This document shows, in pieces, positions 32,691-42,219 of a DNA stretch of 64,000 nt (its first letter is position 1; each line of letters begins with the position of its first letter). Under the pieces are notes generated by a model that was not told where the DNA came from, ran no database searches, and saw only the letters and a list, made by a program, of their open reading frames with translations. The translations under genes were made by a program, and so were the position numbers. This DNA is from Alterinioella nitratireducens (GTDB taxonomy: Bacteria > Pseudomonadota > Alphaproteobacteria > Rhodobacterales > Rhodobacteraceae). The stretch spans positions 434,001 to 498,000 of the forward strand of contig NZ_JABJVX010000001.1 of NCBI RefSeq assembly GCF_013155465.1, in the 5' to 3' direction.

Positions 32691-34421
32691 ATGACCCTTT
32701 TCGCCGATATCCGTGCGCTGGTGATCGCCAGCCTCGACACAATGACCGCTGAGGGCGCGTTGCCCGAGGGGCTCGACATGTCCAATGTCGCGGTGGAGCC
32801 GCCGCGCGATGCGGCGCATGGCGACATGGCCACCAATGCCGCGATGGTGCTGGCCAAACCTGCCGGGATGAAACCGCGCGACATTGCGGGCGCGTTGGCC
32901 GGGAAGCTGGCGGAGGATCCGCGCATCGCCAGCGCCGAGGTGGCGGGGCCTGGCTTCCTGAACCTGCGGCTGTCGGCCTCGACCTGGCAGGGCGTGATCG
33001 CGGGGATATTGCAGGCGGGCGAGGGCTATGGCCGCTCCGACATGGGGCAGGGGCAGAAGGTCAATGTCGAATATGTCTCGGCCAATCCCACCGGCCCGCT
33101 TCATGTCGGCCACACCCGCGGTGCCGTCTTCGGCGATGCGCTGGCGAGCCTGCTGGCCTTCTCGGGTCATGAGGTCACGCGCGAATATTACATCAACGAT
33201 GGCGGCGCGCAGGTCGATGTCCTCGCGCGCTCGGTCTATCTTCGTTACCTTGAGGCACACGGCCAGGAGGTCGCCTTCGAGGATGGCACCTATCCCGGCG
33301 ATTACCTGATCGCGGTCGGTGAGGCGCTGAAGGACAAGGTGGGCGATGCCTATGTCGGCAAGGGCGAGCAGGTCTGGCTGGAAGATGTGCGCAACATCGC
33401 CACCGAGGCGATGATGGACCTGATCCGCGCCGACCTTGCGTCGCTTGGCGTGAAGATGGACCATTTCTATTCGGAGAAATCGCTCTACGGCACCGGCCGG
33501 ATCGAGGCCGCGATCGCCGATCTGGACGCCAAGGGCCTGATCTATCGCGGCACGCTGGAGCCGCCCAAGGGCAAGCAGCCCGAGGATTGGGAGCCGCGCG
33601 AACAGACGCTCTTCCGCTCGACCGCGCATGGCGACGACGTGGACCGCCCGATCCAGAAATCGGACGGGGCATGGACCTATTTCGCGCCCGACATTGCCTA
33701 TCATTATGACAAGGTTTCCAGGGGGTTCGACGCCCTTATTGATGTGTTCGGGGCCGATCATGGCGGCTATGTCAAGCGGATGAAGGCGGCGGTGTCGGCA
33801 CTGTCGGATGGCCGTGTGCCGCTGGACATCAAGCTGACGCAGCTGGTGAAGCTGTGGCAGAATGGCGAGCCCTTCAAGATGTCGAAACGCGCAGGCACTT
33901 TCGTCACGCTGGCCGATGTGGTCGAGATGGTGGGCGCGGATGTGACCCGCTTTGTCATGCTGACCCGCAAGAACGACGCACCGCTGGATTTCGACCTTGA
34001 CAAGGTGCGCGAACAATCCAAGGACAACCCCGTTTTCTACGTGCAATACGCTCATGCGCGGATCTGTTCGGTGCAGCGCAAGGCGGCGGAGGCGGGCCTG
34101 ACATCCGAGGCGGCGGACCTGTCGCAGCTGACCCATGAGGCCGAGCTGGCGCTGGCCGCGAAGCTGGCGGAATGGCCGCGCCTCATCGAGATCGCGGCGC
34201 GCGCGCATGAACCGCACCGGGTGGCCTTCTACCTCTACGACCTGGCCTCCGAATTCCACGCGCTTTGGAACAAGGGCAACGCGGAGACGTCCTTGCGCTT
34301 CCTGCAGGAGGGTGATCCCGCCGCCACGGCTGCGAAACTTGCCCTCATCGGTGCCGTTCAGGTTGTTATTTCCAACGGTCTTGCTATTCTGGGCGTGACA
34401 CCGGTCGAAGAAATGCGCTGA
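32691..34421 (+). CDS. argS: arginine-tRNA ligase
   Basis: 576 aa class I aminoacyl-tRNA synthetase charging tRNA-Arg. An N-terminal additional domain (about 1-110) precedes the HIGH-type motif HVGHTRGA and [17 protein letters not shown] is present in [11 protein letters not shown]. The C-terminal anticodon-binding DALR domain ends at EEMR. ATG at 32691 ([11 protein letters not shown]) is preferred to the in-frame GTG at 32631. Confidence 0.97.
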   Translation: MTLFADIRALVIASLDTMTAEGALPEGLDMSNVAVEPPRDAAHGDMATNAAMVLAKPAGMKPRDIAGALAGKLAEDPRIASAEVAGPGFLNLRLSASTWQGVIAGILQAGEGYGRSDMGQGQKVNVEYVSANPTGPLHVGHTRGAVFGDALASLLAFSGHEVTREYYINDGGAQVDVLARSVYLRYLEAHGQEVAFEDGTYPGDYLIAVGEALKDKVGDAYVGKGEQVWLEDVRNIATEAMMDLIRADLASLGVKMDHFYSEKSLYGTGRIEAAIADLDAKGLIYRGTLEPPKGKQPEDWEPREQTLFRSTAHGDDVDRPIQKSDGAWTYFAPDIAYHYDKVSRGFDALIDVFGADHGGYVKRMKAAVSALSDGRVPLDIKLTQLVKLWQNGEPFKMSKRAGTFVTLADVVEMVGADVTRFVMLTRKNDAPLDFDLDKVREQSKDNPVFYVQYAHARICSVQRKAAEAGLTSEAADLSQLTHEAELALAAKLAEWPRLIEIAARAHEPHRVAFYLYDLASEFHALWNKGNAETSLRFLQEGDPAATAAKLALIGAVQVVISNGLAILGVTPVEEMR

Positions 34422-34549
34422 GGTCAGGCCCGGAAAACCGGGTCGGCCCGCAACAATCAGCCAGGCCGCGTGTCACGAGCAGGACCAGAACATCCCGGTA
34501 TGCCGCGCCCCCTTCGCGCACTGCCCATGCCGGGGCAATGAGGGCAGGC

Positions 34550-35476
34550 ATGGCAGATATCGAATATTACGAGGACGAGTCCGACCTTCGCATGGCCCCC
34601 GCAACGGCGGGCCCGTCGGCGGTGAAAACGATCGTCAACTGGGCCGGCGCGCTGATGTCGGTGGGCCTTGTCGTCGGGATGGGGCTTTGGGCCTGGCAAT
34701 TGACGGTGCGCGACGTCTCCGGCGTGCCGGTGATCCGCGCGCTGGAAGGGCCGTTGCGGGTGGCCCCCGAAAACCCCGGCGGCTCGATCATTGATCACCA
34801 GGGCCTGACCGTCAACCGCATCACCGAGGGCGAGGTCGCGGAACCCGCCGCTGACCGGATCGTGCTGGCGCCCGCGCCGCTGGACCTGGAAGAGATCGAC
34901 CTATCCTCGGCCAGCCTGCCGGAAAACGCCGACCCTGCGCCCGATGTCAGCAGCGAGGAAACCATGGCCCTGATCGACCGCCTGGTCGAGGAGGCCCTGC
35001 CGCTGGACGCGCTGCCCGACGCCGAGGAGGGCGACGAGGAGGTCGCCAGGATCGCGCCCGCGCGGCCCGTGATCGAGGTCATTCCCGCCACCATTCCCGG
35101 CGTCAGCCTGTCGCTGCGCCCCTCCACGCGGCCCGAGGAACTGCGCGTCTCGGCCTCGGCCTCGTCCCCGGCGACCCCCGTGCAAACGCCCGAGGTCACC
35201 GAACTGGCCGCCGATGAACTGGCCACGGGCACGCGGCTGGTGCAGCTTGGCGCCTTTGACGATGCGGCGACCGCGCGCGCCGAGTGGGACCGCCTGGCCC
35301 GCGCCCATGCCGATTACTTCCGCGACAAGAACCGCGTGATCCAGCAGGCGGTTTCGGGCGGGCGCGCGTTCTTCCGCCTGCGCGCGCATGGCTTTACCGA
35401 CCTCAGCGATGCGCGCCGCTTCTGCACTGCGCTCAACGCGCAAGGCGCGCCCTGCATCCCCGTCACCCTGCGCTGA
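34550..35476 (+). CDS. SPOR domain-containing single-pass membrane protein
   Basis: 308 aa. One membrane segment (about 29-52, NWAGALMSVGLVVGMGLWAW), then a long acidic, Pro-rich periplasmic linker and a C-terminal SPOR domain (about 230-308) beginning TRLVQLGAFDDAATARAEW and ending FCTALNAQGAPCIPV. SPOR domains bind denuded peptidoglycan glycans at the division septum. It lies upstream of nagZ, linking the operon to cell-wall processes. ATG at 34550 follows GAGGGCAGG; the ATG at 34538 lacks a ribosome site. Confidence 0.88.
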   Translation: MADIEYYEDESDLRMAPATAGPSAVKTIVNWAGALMSVGLVVGMGLWAWQLTVRDVSGVPVIRALEGPLRVAPENPGGSIIDHQGLTVNRITEGEVAEPAADRIVLAPAPLDLEEIDLSSASLPENADPAPDVSSEETMALIDRLVEEALPLDALPDAEEGDEEVARIAPARPVIEVIPATIPGVSLSLRPSTRPEELRVSASASSPATPVQTPEVTELAADELATGTRLVQLGAFDDAATARAEWDRLARAHADYFRDKNRVIQQAVSGGRAFFRLRAHGFTDLSDARRFCTALNAQGAPCIPVTLR

Positions 35477-35477
35477 G

Positions 35478-36476
35478 ATGGGGTTCTCGGCCACCATCCT
35501 GGGCTGTGCCGGGACCGAATTGACGCGTGAGGAAGACGCGTTTTTCCGGGATGTGCAGCCCGTGGGCTTCATCCTCTTCGCGCGCAATGTCGAAAAACCG
35601 CTGCAACTGGCCCGCCTGGTCAGCGACCTGCGCGCGACCGCGCCCGATGCGCCCGTCTTCATCGACCAGGAAGGCGGACGGGTGCAGCGGATGCGCGCGC
35701 CCTATTGGCGCGAATGGACGCCGCCCTTGGATATGGTCGAGGCGCTCGGCGCGGATGCCTCGCGCGCGCTGTATCTGCGCAGCTATATCATTGGCCGCGA
35801 GCTTCTGGATTGCGGGATTGATGCCAATTGCGGACCGCTGGCCGATATTGCCCAGGCCCATACGCATCCGGTTCTGCGCAACCGTCTTTATGGCGACGAG
35901 GCGGGGCAGGTGGCGCTGCACGCCCGCGCCGTCGCCGACGGCCTGCGCGATGCGGGCGTCTTTCCGGTCCTGAAACACATCCCCGGCCATGGCCGGGCAC
36001 GGCTCGACAGCCACCACGACCTGCCCCGCGTCACCACCGATCTGGAGACCCTGCGCGACACCGATTTCGCCCCGTTCCAGGCGCTGGCCGATCTGCCCTG
36101 GGGCATGACCGCGCATCTGGTCTATGAGGCCATCGACCCCGACCTGCCCGCCACGCTGAGCCCGCGCATGATCCGGGTGATCCGAGACGGGATCGGGTTC
36201 CAGGGCCTTCTGATGACCGACGATCTGTCGATGAACGCGCTGCCCGGCCCGGTGGAGGAGCGTGCAGGCCGCGCGCGTGCGGCAGGCTGTGATATCGTGC
36301 TGCATTGCAATGGCGAGATGGAGGAAATGCGCAAGGTGGTCGAGGCCGCCGGGACGCTGGACCGGGACGCGACCGACCGTCTGGCCGCCGTGATGCGCGC
36401 GCGCCCCGACCCGGTTCGCCTTGACATACGCGAGGTTGAAGCCGAATTTGACGCGCTGATTTCGCGGGACAGATGA
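35478..36476 (+). CDS. nagZ: beta-N-acetylhexosaminidase NagZ (GH3)
   Basis: 332 aa cytosolic glycoside hydrolase that removes GlcNAc from muropeptides during cell-wall recycling. GH3 motifs: FIDQEGGRVQRM, GIDANCGPLADI, VLKHIPGHGRARLDSHHDLP (catalytic Asp/His dyad), and LLMTDDLSM with the nucleophile Asp. Length is the usual short NagZ form. ATG at 35478 follows the SPOR stop by one base; the stop overlaps scpA. Confidence 0.95.
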   Translation: MGFSATILGCAGTELTREEDAFFRDVQPVGFILFARNVEKPLQLARLVSDLRATAPDAPVFIDQEGGRVQRMRAPYWREWTPPLDMVEALGADASRALYLRSYIIGRELLDCGIDANCGPLADIAQAHTHPVLRNRLYGDEAGQVALHARAVADGLRDAGVFPVLKHIPGHGRARLDSHHDLPRVTTDLETLRDTDFAPFQALADLPWGMTAHLVYEAIDPDLPATLSPRMIRVIRDGIGFQGLLMTDDLSMNALPGPVEERAGRARAAGCDIVLHCNGEMEEMRKVVEAAGTLDRDATDRLAAVMRARPDPVRLDIREVEAEFDALISRDR

Positions 36477-37270
36477 TGGCCGAAATGCCGATCCAGGACG
36501 ATGACATGTGGGAAACCGTCGCCGAAAGGCGCGCGGCCGAGGCGCTTATCGTCGATGTGGACGGGTTCGAGGGGCCGCTGGATGTGCTGCTGACGCTCAG
36601 CCGCACGCAAAAGGTCGACCTGCGCACGATCTCGGTGCTGAAGCTGGCCGAGCAATACCTGGCCTTCGTCGAAAAGGCGCGGTCTTTGCGCATCGAACTG
36701 GCCGCCGATTACCTGGTCATGGCGGCCTGGCTCGCCTTTCTGAAATCCCGCCTGCTGCTGCCGCCCGACCCGAGCGAGGAGGGGCCGACGGGCGAGGAAC
36801 TGGCCGCGCATCTGGCCTTTCAGCTGGAACGGCTGCAAGCCATGCGCACCCGCGCCGCGCAACTGATGGCGCGCGACCGCCTTGGCAAGGATCGCTTTGC
36901 GCGCGGCCTGCCCGAGGTGGTGGAAACTGCGCGCAACGTGACCTATACCGCCTCGCTTCTGGACCTCATGCAGGGCTATGCCCGCATCCGCACCCGCGAC
37001 GAGTTCCGCCCCTTCACCATGGATCGCGACCGCATCTTTACCATGGAGGAGGCGCTGGACCGGATGCGCGGCATGATCGGATATGGCGGCGACTGGATGG
37101 ACATTATCGGTTTCATCCCCGAGGGCTGGCGCAATGACCCCAAGAAACGCCGCTCGGCCACGGCCTCGACCTTTGCCGCGGCGCTTGAACTGGTCAAGGC
37201 GGGTCGCGCCGACCTGCGCCAGCGCGAGACCTTTTCGCCCATCCACCTGAAACCGAGAGCACCGGAATGA
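36473..37270 (+). CDS. scpA: segregation and condensation protein A
   Basis: 265 aa kleisin partner of SMC. The N-terminal motif is VDGFEGPLDVLLTLSRTQKVDLRTISVLKLAEQYL (parts of residues 23-60). The middle helix has YLVMAAWLAFLKSRLLLP, and the C-terminal winged helix region begins RSATASTFAAALELVKAG. It binds SMC and ScpB to organise and segregate chromosomes. The ATGATG start overlaps the nagZ stop by four bases and the stop overlaps scpB. Confidence 0.95.
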   Translation: MMAEMPIQDDDMWETVAERRAAEALIVDVDGFEGPLDVLLTLSRTQKVDLRTISVLKLAEQYLAFVEKARSLRIELAADYLVMAAWLAFLKSRLLLPPDPSEEGPTGEELAAHLAFQLERLQAMRTRAAQLMARDRLGKDRFARGLPEVVETARNVTYTASLLDLMQGYARIRTRDEFRPFTMDRDRIFTMEEALDRMRGMIGYGGDWMDIIGFIPEGWRNDPKKRRSATASTFAAALELVKAGRADLRQRETFSPIHLKPRAPE

Positions 37271-37950
37271 GCGACGCAGCCGACACGCCCGAGGAAAGCC
37301 TCTTCCACGCGCCGCCCCTGGCCGAGCAGGAGCGTATGGTCGAGGCGATGCTCTTTGCCTCCGCCGATCCGCTGACGACGCGCGAGATGCAGGCGCGGAT
37401 GCCGCATGGCTGCGACGCCGCCGAGGCGATGGTGCTCCTGCGCAAACGCTATGAGGGGCGCGGCGTGCAGGTCGTGCGCGTGGGCGATGCCTGGGCCATC
37501 CGCACCGCCCCCGACCTCGGCTTTTTGATGAGCCGCGAAACCTCCGAGCAACGCAAGCTCAGCCGCGCCGCGATCGAGACGCTGGCCATCATCGCCTATC
37601 ATCAGCCCGCCACCCGCGCCGAGATCGAGGAGGTGCGCGGTGTCAGCGTCAGCCGGGGCACCATCGACCAGTTGATGGAGATGGAGTGGATCCGCTTCGG
37701 CCGCCGCAAGATGACACCGGGCCGGCCCGTGACCTATGTGGTGACCGAGGCGTTCCTCGACCATTTCGGCCTGGAAACCACGCGCGACCTGCCGGGGCTG
37801 AAGGAATTGCGCGATGCGGGCCTTCTGGAAAACCGCCCCCCGCCGGGGGCCTTTCCGGGACCGGGCGAAGGCGGTGACAACGACGACGGCGACGAGGCGG
37901 AGGACGGGCCGGAGCCCGAAAAGGGCCAGGAAGACATGTTCGGCGCGTGA
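37267..37950 (+). CDS. scpB: segregation and condensation protein B
   Basis: 227 aa KITE-type partner of ScpA. Two winged-helix domains are seen: EQERMVEAMLFASADPLTTREM at the start, then SRAAIETLAIIAYHQPATRAEIEEVRGV, and SRGTIDQLMEMEWIRFGRRK with PGRPVTYVVTEAFLDHFGLE. The C-terminus carries an acidic tail (DNDDGDEAEDGPEPEK). In many relatives tatABC follow; here they do not. Confidence 0.95.
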   Translation: MSDAADTPEESLFHAPPLAEQERMVEAMLFASADPLTTREMQARMPHGCDAAEAMVLLRKRYEGRGVQVVRVGDAWAIRTAPDLGFLMSRETSEQRKLSRAAIETLAIIAYHQPATRAEIEEVRGVSVSRGTIDQLMEMEWIRFGRRKMTPGRPVTYVVTEAFLDHFGLETTRDLPGLKELRDAGLLENRPPPGAFPGPGEGGDNDDGDEAEDGPEPEKGQEDMFGA

Positions 37951-38062
37951 TCCGCCTTCTGGAATCCCCCGAAATATGGCACAGTGACGCCAAGTGCCCC
38001 AATTCCGCCGCAGATATGTGCGAGAATCGCCTTAAGCAGAAAAAAGGACCGGAGGCAGAGAC

Positions 38063-38257
38063 ATGGACCGTATCATCAACATGATCCTCAACCGCATCAT
38101 GCGCCAGGCCGTCAATCGCGGCATGGATGCCGGGATCAACGCCTTTCGCAACAGGGGCGACCGCACGATGCCGCAGGACGATCACCAGCCCGACCGCCAG
38201 AACGCGCAGCGCACCCGCCAGATCACTCGTATGGCGCGCCGCATCACGCGGTTCTGA
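38063..38257 (+). CDS. small basic protein, unknown
   Basis: 64 aa, Arg- and Asn-rich. An N-terminal amphipathic helix MDRIINMILNRIMRQAVNRG is followed by a polar linker and RQNAQRTRQITRMARRITRF. No catalytic motif. A GGACCGGAGG region upstream serves as ribosome site. Similar short proteins are found in Rhodobacterales; a membrane-surface or nucleic-acid contact role is only conjecture. Confidence 0.6.
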   Translation: MDRIINMILNRIMRQAVNRGMDAGINAFRNRGDRTMPQDDHQPDRQNAQRTRQITRMARRITRF

Positions 38258-38364
38258 ACGAAAGACCGGCAGCGCAGGCGCGCGGTAAAGGGGGCCATTC
38301 ACTCTGGTCCTTCCTGACGCCCCATGCGACGCTGACGGCATATTTTTAGGAAGGAGCGGTTTTC

Positions 38365-39105
38365 ATGTCTCGATTTGCCCGGATTTTGCCCGCCATTGCC
38401 CTGATCTGCACCAGCGCCCCCCTGGCCGCGCAGCAGGAGGTCACCCCCGAGGAGATCGCGATCCGCGCGGCCTCGCCCGGTATCGTCGAGGGCGATGTGC
38501 CCGGCGAGTTCACCGTGATCGAGCTGGAGCTTCAGGGCTGCCGCCTGGTCCAGACCCTGCTGACCACGGCGGGCCGCAGCGCGGGCAATCCGGTCGGCGT
38601 GCAGGTCCTGCGCATGGATCTGCGCGACCTCGACCCGATCACCGGCGTGCTGCCCGCCGAGGATACCTCGACCGGCAACCGCCGCGTCATGCTGATGCCG
38701 AGCCAGGGGGCCTGGGAACAGATCCAGGCGGCGGGCGATATCTTCACCGGGCTGCGCCAGGCCGCCACCGAACAGGGCGATACCGAGAACCCCAATGCCA
38801 TGGATGGCGCGCGGACCCTGCGCACCCAGGCGCATCGCATCTTTTCCGCCGATGCCGCCTCGGGCCAGTTCGGCACCGTCATGGCGCGCACCCATGTGAT
38901 GCAGATGCGCGGCGACCGGGGCGCGCTGATCTATCCGCTGATCGCGCCGATGCAGATCACCCTGGCCCCCGATACCGCCGAGGCGGCGCTGGCCGCGATC
39001 AACGACCTGCGCGGCAATGCCTGCGCGCCCGATGATGCCATCGTCCCGGCCCCGGCCCCCGAGGAAGAGACCCCCGAGACGGAAGAGGGCGCCGAGACCG
39101 AATAG
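38365..39105 (+). CDS. exported protein of unknown function
   Basis: 246 aa. Signal peptide 1-22 (MSRFARILPAIALICTSAPLAA). The mature region has the pattern ELELQGCRLVQTLLTTAG and LRMDLRDLDPITG, later HRIFSADAASGQF and NDLRGNAC, with a Pro/Glu-rich acidic tail. Two cysteines could pair. It ends six bases before a convergent gene. Family not recognised; probably periplasmic. Confidence 0.7.
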   Translation: MSRFARILPAIALICTSAPLAAQQEVTPEEIAIRAASPGIVEGDVPGEFTVIELELQGCRLVQTLLTTAGRSAGNPVGVQVLRMDLRDLDPITGVLPAEDTSTGNRRVMLMPSQGAWEQIQAAGDIFTGLRQAATEQGDTENPNAMDGARTLRTQAHRIFSADAASGQFGTVMARTHVMQMRGDRGALIYPLIAPMQITLAPDTAEAALAAINDLRGNACAPDDAIVPAPAPEEETPETEEGAETE

Positions 39106-39111
39106 CGGCCC

Positions 39112-39531
39112 TTACGGGTCGAAGGTCTGCACGAACTGCGTCAGCAGCGCGTTCCAGTTGGCGAACACGGCCTGCGCATTGCCTGTCACCGGCATCTCGG
39201 CGGAGAGCGAGACCCATTCGCCGTCCAGCGCCACCTGGCTGCCGTTCCCGGCGGCGTTCCAGGCATCGAGCGTTGCCTGATCCGCCGCGGGGGCAAAGCT
39301 GGAAAACCGGATCGTGTCGCAGCCGGTGGCGCCCGTGCGGCAATCCGGCCCGCCGAGGTTGGCGACATAGGCCGCATCGCCTGCCTGTCCGAAGATCACC
39401 GGCTGCCCCTCGGGCGCGCCCAGTTGCGCGGGCCCAAGCAGCAGCGCCTGATCCAGCAGCGCCTGCGGCGTCTCGGCCCATGCCAGGGAGGGGGCCAGCA
39501 GGGTGGCGAGGGTCGCAATAAGATATTTCAT
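39112..39531 (-). CDS. secreted YbjN-like protein
   Basis: 139 aa. Signal peptide 1-19 (MKYLIATLATLLAPSLAWA). The mature part resembles its neighbour at 39578-40027 in plan: a paired-cysteine segment (CRTGATGCDTIRFSS), then ATLDAWNAAGNGSQVALDGEW and a terminal helix NWNALLTQFVQTFD. This matches the YbjN (PF10722-type) layout with CxxxxxC, though more diverged. Function unknown. Confidence 0.72.
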   Translation of the reverse strand: MKYLIATLATLLAPSLAWAETPQALLDQALLLGPAQLGAPEGQPVIFGQAGDAAYVANLGGPDCRTGATGCDTIRFSSFAPAADQATLDAWNAAGNGSQVALDGEWVSLSAEMPVTGNAQAVFANWNALLTQFVQTFDP

Positions 39532-39577
39532 ACCGGTTTCCTCTTATGGTGTCTGATGACGTCGGCTCAGCGCGCGC

Positions 39578-40027
39578 TCAGCCGTCCAGGTGGGTGACGA
39601 ATTCGGCCAGCGTCAATCGCCAGATATCGAAACTGTCAATGAGGTTCTGGCGCGAGATACCGTAATCCAGGTTGGCGCTCCAATGCAGGAAGATACGTCC
39701 CTCCTGGTTGATATAGGCGGTGCCGAAACGCTGATCCTCGTTCCAGGTGTTCAGGTGCTCCAGGTCGCGGCCGCGCCCGGTGAAGGTGGCGAAGAACTGG
39801 ACCGATTCACAATTCCGCGTGCCGTCGCAGCCATACATCAAGATACCGTAATTGGTTCCCTCGATGGTGCCGTTCAGGATCGGACTCCCGGTCGAGGAGG
39901 TCTGCACGCTGGCCGCCCCGAAGCCGCGCGCGACGGCGGCGATCTCCTCGGGCGTGGTCAGCATCATCTGGGCCTGCGCGGGCGCGGAAAACGCAAGCAG
40001 GGCGGCGGTGACAAGGGCAAGCTTCAT
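39578..40027 (-). CDS. secreted YbjN domain protein
   Basis: 149 aa. Signal peptide 1-19 (MKLALVTAALLAFSAPAQA). YbjN features: TPEEIAAVARGFGAASVQ, YGILMYGCDGTRNCESVQFFATF with a cysteine pair, LNTWNEDQRFGTAYINQEG and FDIWRLTLAEFV. Members are small and often exported; some affect motility or stress. ATG at 40025-40027 is chosen because it begins the signal peptide directly. It is a paralogue of the next gene downstream. Confidence 0.8.
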   Translation of the reverse strand: MKLALVTAALLAFSAPAQAQMMLTTPEEIAAVARGFGAASVQTSSTGSPILNGTIEGTNYGILMYGCDGTRNCESVQFFATFTGRGRDLEHLNTWNEDQRFGTAYINQEGRIFLHWSANLDYGISRQNLIDSFDIWRLTLAEFVTHLDG

Positions 40028-40203
40028 GGCAAAGTGATCCTTCAAATGGGTGGTTCGATACCCCCCAAGGGTAGGGCCGGGGGCCCCGCGCTGTCAAAAG
40101 AAAGACGCTGCCGGGTCGGGGGTGGGCCGGAGCCCGCCGCGACGATCACCTGGATATTCGGGTCCACAGAAACCTGCGTCGCGCGTGCGCAACGGGTGCA
40201 GGG

Positions 40204-40244
40204 AAAAAGCAAAGGGCACCCCTCCGAACCGAAGGGATGCCCTT
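40204..40244 (-). terminator. rho-independent terminator of glnA
   Basis: On the minus strand AAGGGCA pairs with TGCCCTT, extended by CCCT/AGGG inner pairs (40212-40244), and is followed by TGCTTTTTCCC. It lies 25 bases past the glnA stop. Confidence 0.88.
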
Positions 40245-40268
40245 GCATGTCGTGTGGATCAGTCGGTC

Positions 40269-41675
40269 TCAGCAGCTGTAATACATCTTGTATTCCACCG
40301 GGTGGGGCGTGTGCTCATAGGCGTAGACCTCTTCCCATTTCAGCTCCATGTAGCCTTCGAGCTGGTCCTTGGTGAAGACGTCGCCCTTGAGCAGGAAGTC
40401 GTGATCGGCCTCCAGGCTTTCCAGCGCCTCGCGAAGGCTGGCGCAGACGGTGGGGATGCCGGCCAGTTCCTCGGGCGGCAGGTCGTAGAGGTCCTTGTCC
40501 GACGGCTCGCCGGGGTTGATCTTGTTCGAAATGCCGTCGAGCCCCGCCATCAGCAGCGCCGCAAAGCACAGGTAGGGGTTGGCCGCCGGGTCGGGGAAGC
40601 GGGCCTCGACGCGCTTGGCCTTGGGGCTTTCGGTCCACGGGATCCGGACGCAGCCCGAGCGGTTGCGCGCGGAATAGGCGCGCAGCACGGGGGCCTCGAA
40701 ACCGGGGATCAGGCGCTTGTAGCTGTTGGTCGAGGGATTGGTGAAGGCGTTCAGCGTCTTGGCATGCTTGAGGATGCCGCCGATGAACCACAGCGCCTCA
40801 TCGCTGAGGTCGGCGTATTTGTCGCCTGCAAACAAGGGTTTGCCGTCCTTCCAGATCGACATGTTGACATGCATGCCGGTGCCGTTGTCGCCGGAAATCG
40901 GCTTGGGCATGAAGGTCGCGGTCTTGCCATAGGCGTGGGCGACGTTGTGGATGACGTATTTGTATTTCTGGATCTCGTCGGCCTGCTTGGTCAGGCTGTC
41001 GAAGATCAACCCAAGCTCGTGCTGGCATGACGCGACCTCATGGTGGTGCTTGTCCACCTTCATGCCGATCCGCTTCATGGTCGACAGCATTTCGGAACGC
41101 AGATCCTGCGCCGCGTCGGTCGGGTTCACCGGGAAATAGCCGCCCTTGATGCCGGGGCGGTGGCCCATGTTGCCCATCTCGTATTCGCTGTCGGAATTCC
41201 ACGCCGCGTCCTGGGCGTCGACCTCGAAGCTGACCTTGTTCATCTCGACCGAGAAACGGACATCGTCGAACAGGAAGAATTCGGCCTCGGGGCCGAAATA
41301 GGCGACATCGCCGATGCCGGAGGATTTCAGATAGGCCTCGGCCAGGACGGCGGTGCCGCGCGGGTCGCGGTTATAGGCCTCGCCGGTATCCGGTTCCACG
41401 ACGTTGCAATGCAGGCAGAGCGTCTTTTCGGCATAGAACGGGTCGATATAGGCGCTGTCGGTGTCGGGCATCAACTTCATGTCCGAGGCCTCGATCCCCT
41501 TCCAGCCGGCGATCGACGAGCCGTCGAACATGAAGCCTTCTTCCAGGAAATCCTCATCGACCAGGTCGGACACGATGGTCACATGCTGCAACCGCCCGCG
41601 CGGGTCGGTGAACCGGATGTCGACATAGTCGATATCCTCTTCCTTGATCAGTTTCAGAACGGTGTCGTTGCTCAT
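40269..41675 (-). CDS. glnA: type I glutamine synthetase
   Basis: 468 aa dodecameric GSI enzyme that makes glutamine from glutamate, ammonia and ATP. Motifs: [91 protein letters not shown]. The adenylylation tyrosine is Tyr397 ([10 protein letters not shown]), so the GSI-beta regulatory cycle is probably present. ATG at 41673-41675 ([14 protein letters not shown]) is the standard start; a longer reading crosses into glnB and is spurious. Same transcript as glnB. Confidence 0.97.
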   Translation of the reverse strand: MSNDTVLKLIKEEDIDYVDIRFTDPRGRLQHVTIVSDLVDEDFLEEGFMFDGSSIAGWKGIEASDMKLMPDTDSAYIDPFYAEKTLCLHCNVVEPDTGEAYNRDPRGTAVLAEAYLKSSGIGDVAYFGPEAEFFLFDDVRFSVEMNKVSFEVDAQDAAWNSDSEYEMGNMGHRPGIKGGYFPVNPTDAAQDLRSEMLSTMKRIGMKVDKHHHEVASCQHELGLIFDSLTKQADEIQKYKYVIHNVAHAYGKTATFMPKPISGDNGTGMHVNMSIWKDGKPLFAGDKYADLSDEALWFIGGILKHAKTLNAFTNPSTNSYKRLIPGFEAPVLRAYSARNRSGCVRIPWTESPKAKRVEARFPDPAANPYLCFAALLMAGLDGISNKINPGEPSDKDLYDLPPEELAGIPTVCASLREALESLEADHDFLLKGDVFTKDQLEGYMELKWEEVYAYEHTPHPVEYKMYYSC

Positions 41676-41712
41676 TATCTGGTATCCTTGATGCGTGGTC
41701 TTCTGGATGTGT

Positions 41713-42117
<405 letters not shown>

Positions 42118-42162
42118 CTAGCGTGAGAGTTGCGCGGCGGATCGGAGGAAACCGGAGCTGGC

Positions 42163-42177
42163 GCACAAAAATTGTGC
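42163..42177 (-). promoter_or_regulatory. NtrC-like palindrome upstream of glnB
   Basis: GCACAAAAATTGTGC is a six-base inverted repeat with a three-base spacer, about 110 bases before the glnB ATG. NtrC sites carry TGCAC and GTGCA half-sites; only a partial match is seen here. It might instead serve the divergent nnr gene 43 bases away. Confidence 0.4.
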
Positions 42178-42219
42178 AAAGCGCACAGAAAGCGGGCAGT
42201 TTGTAAAGCGAGGTGCGGA

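Noticed and set aside
31722-34259. 845-codon minus-strand open frame
   Set aside because: Antisense to dgt and argS, both with full family motifs; no ribosome site or domain.
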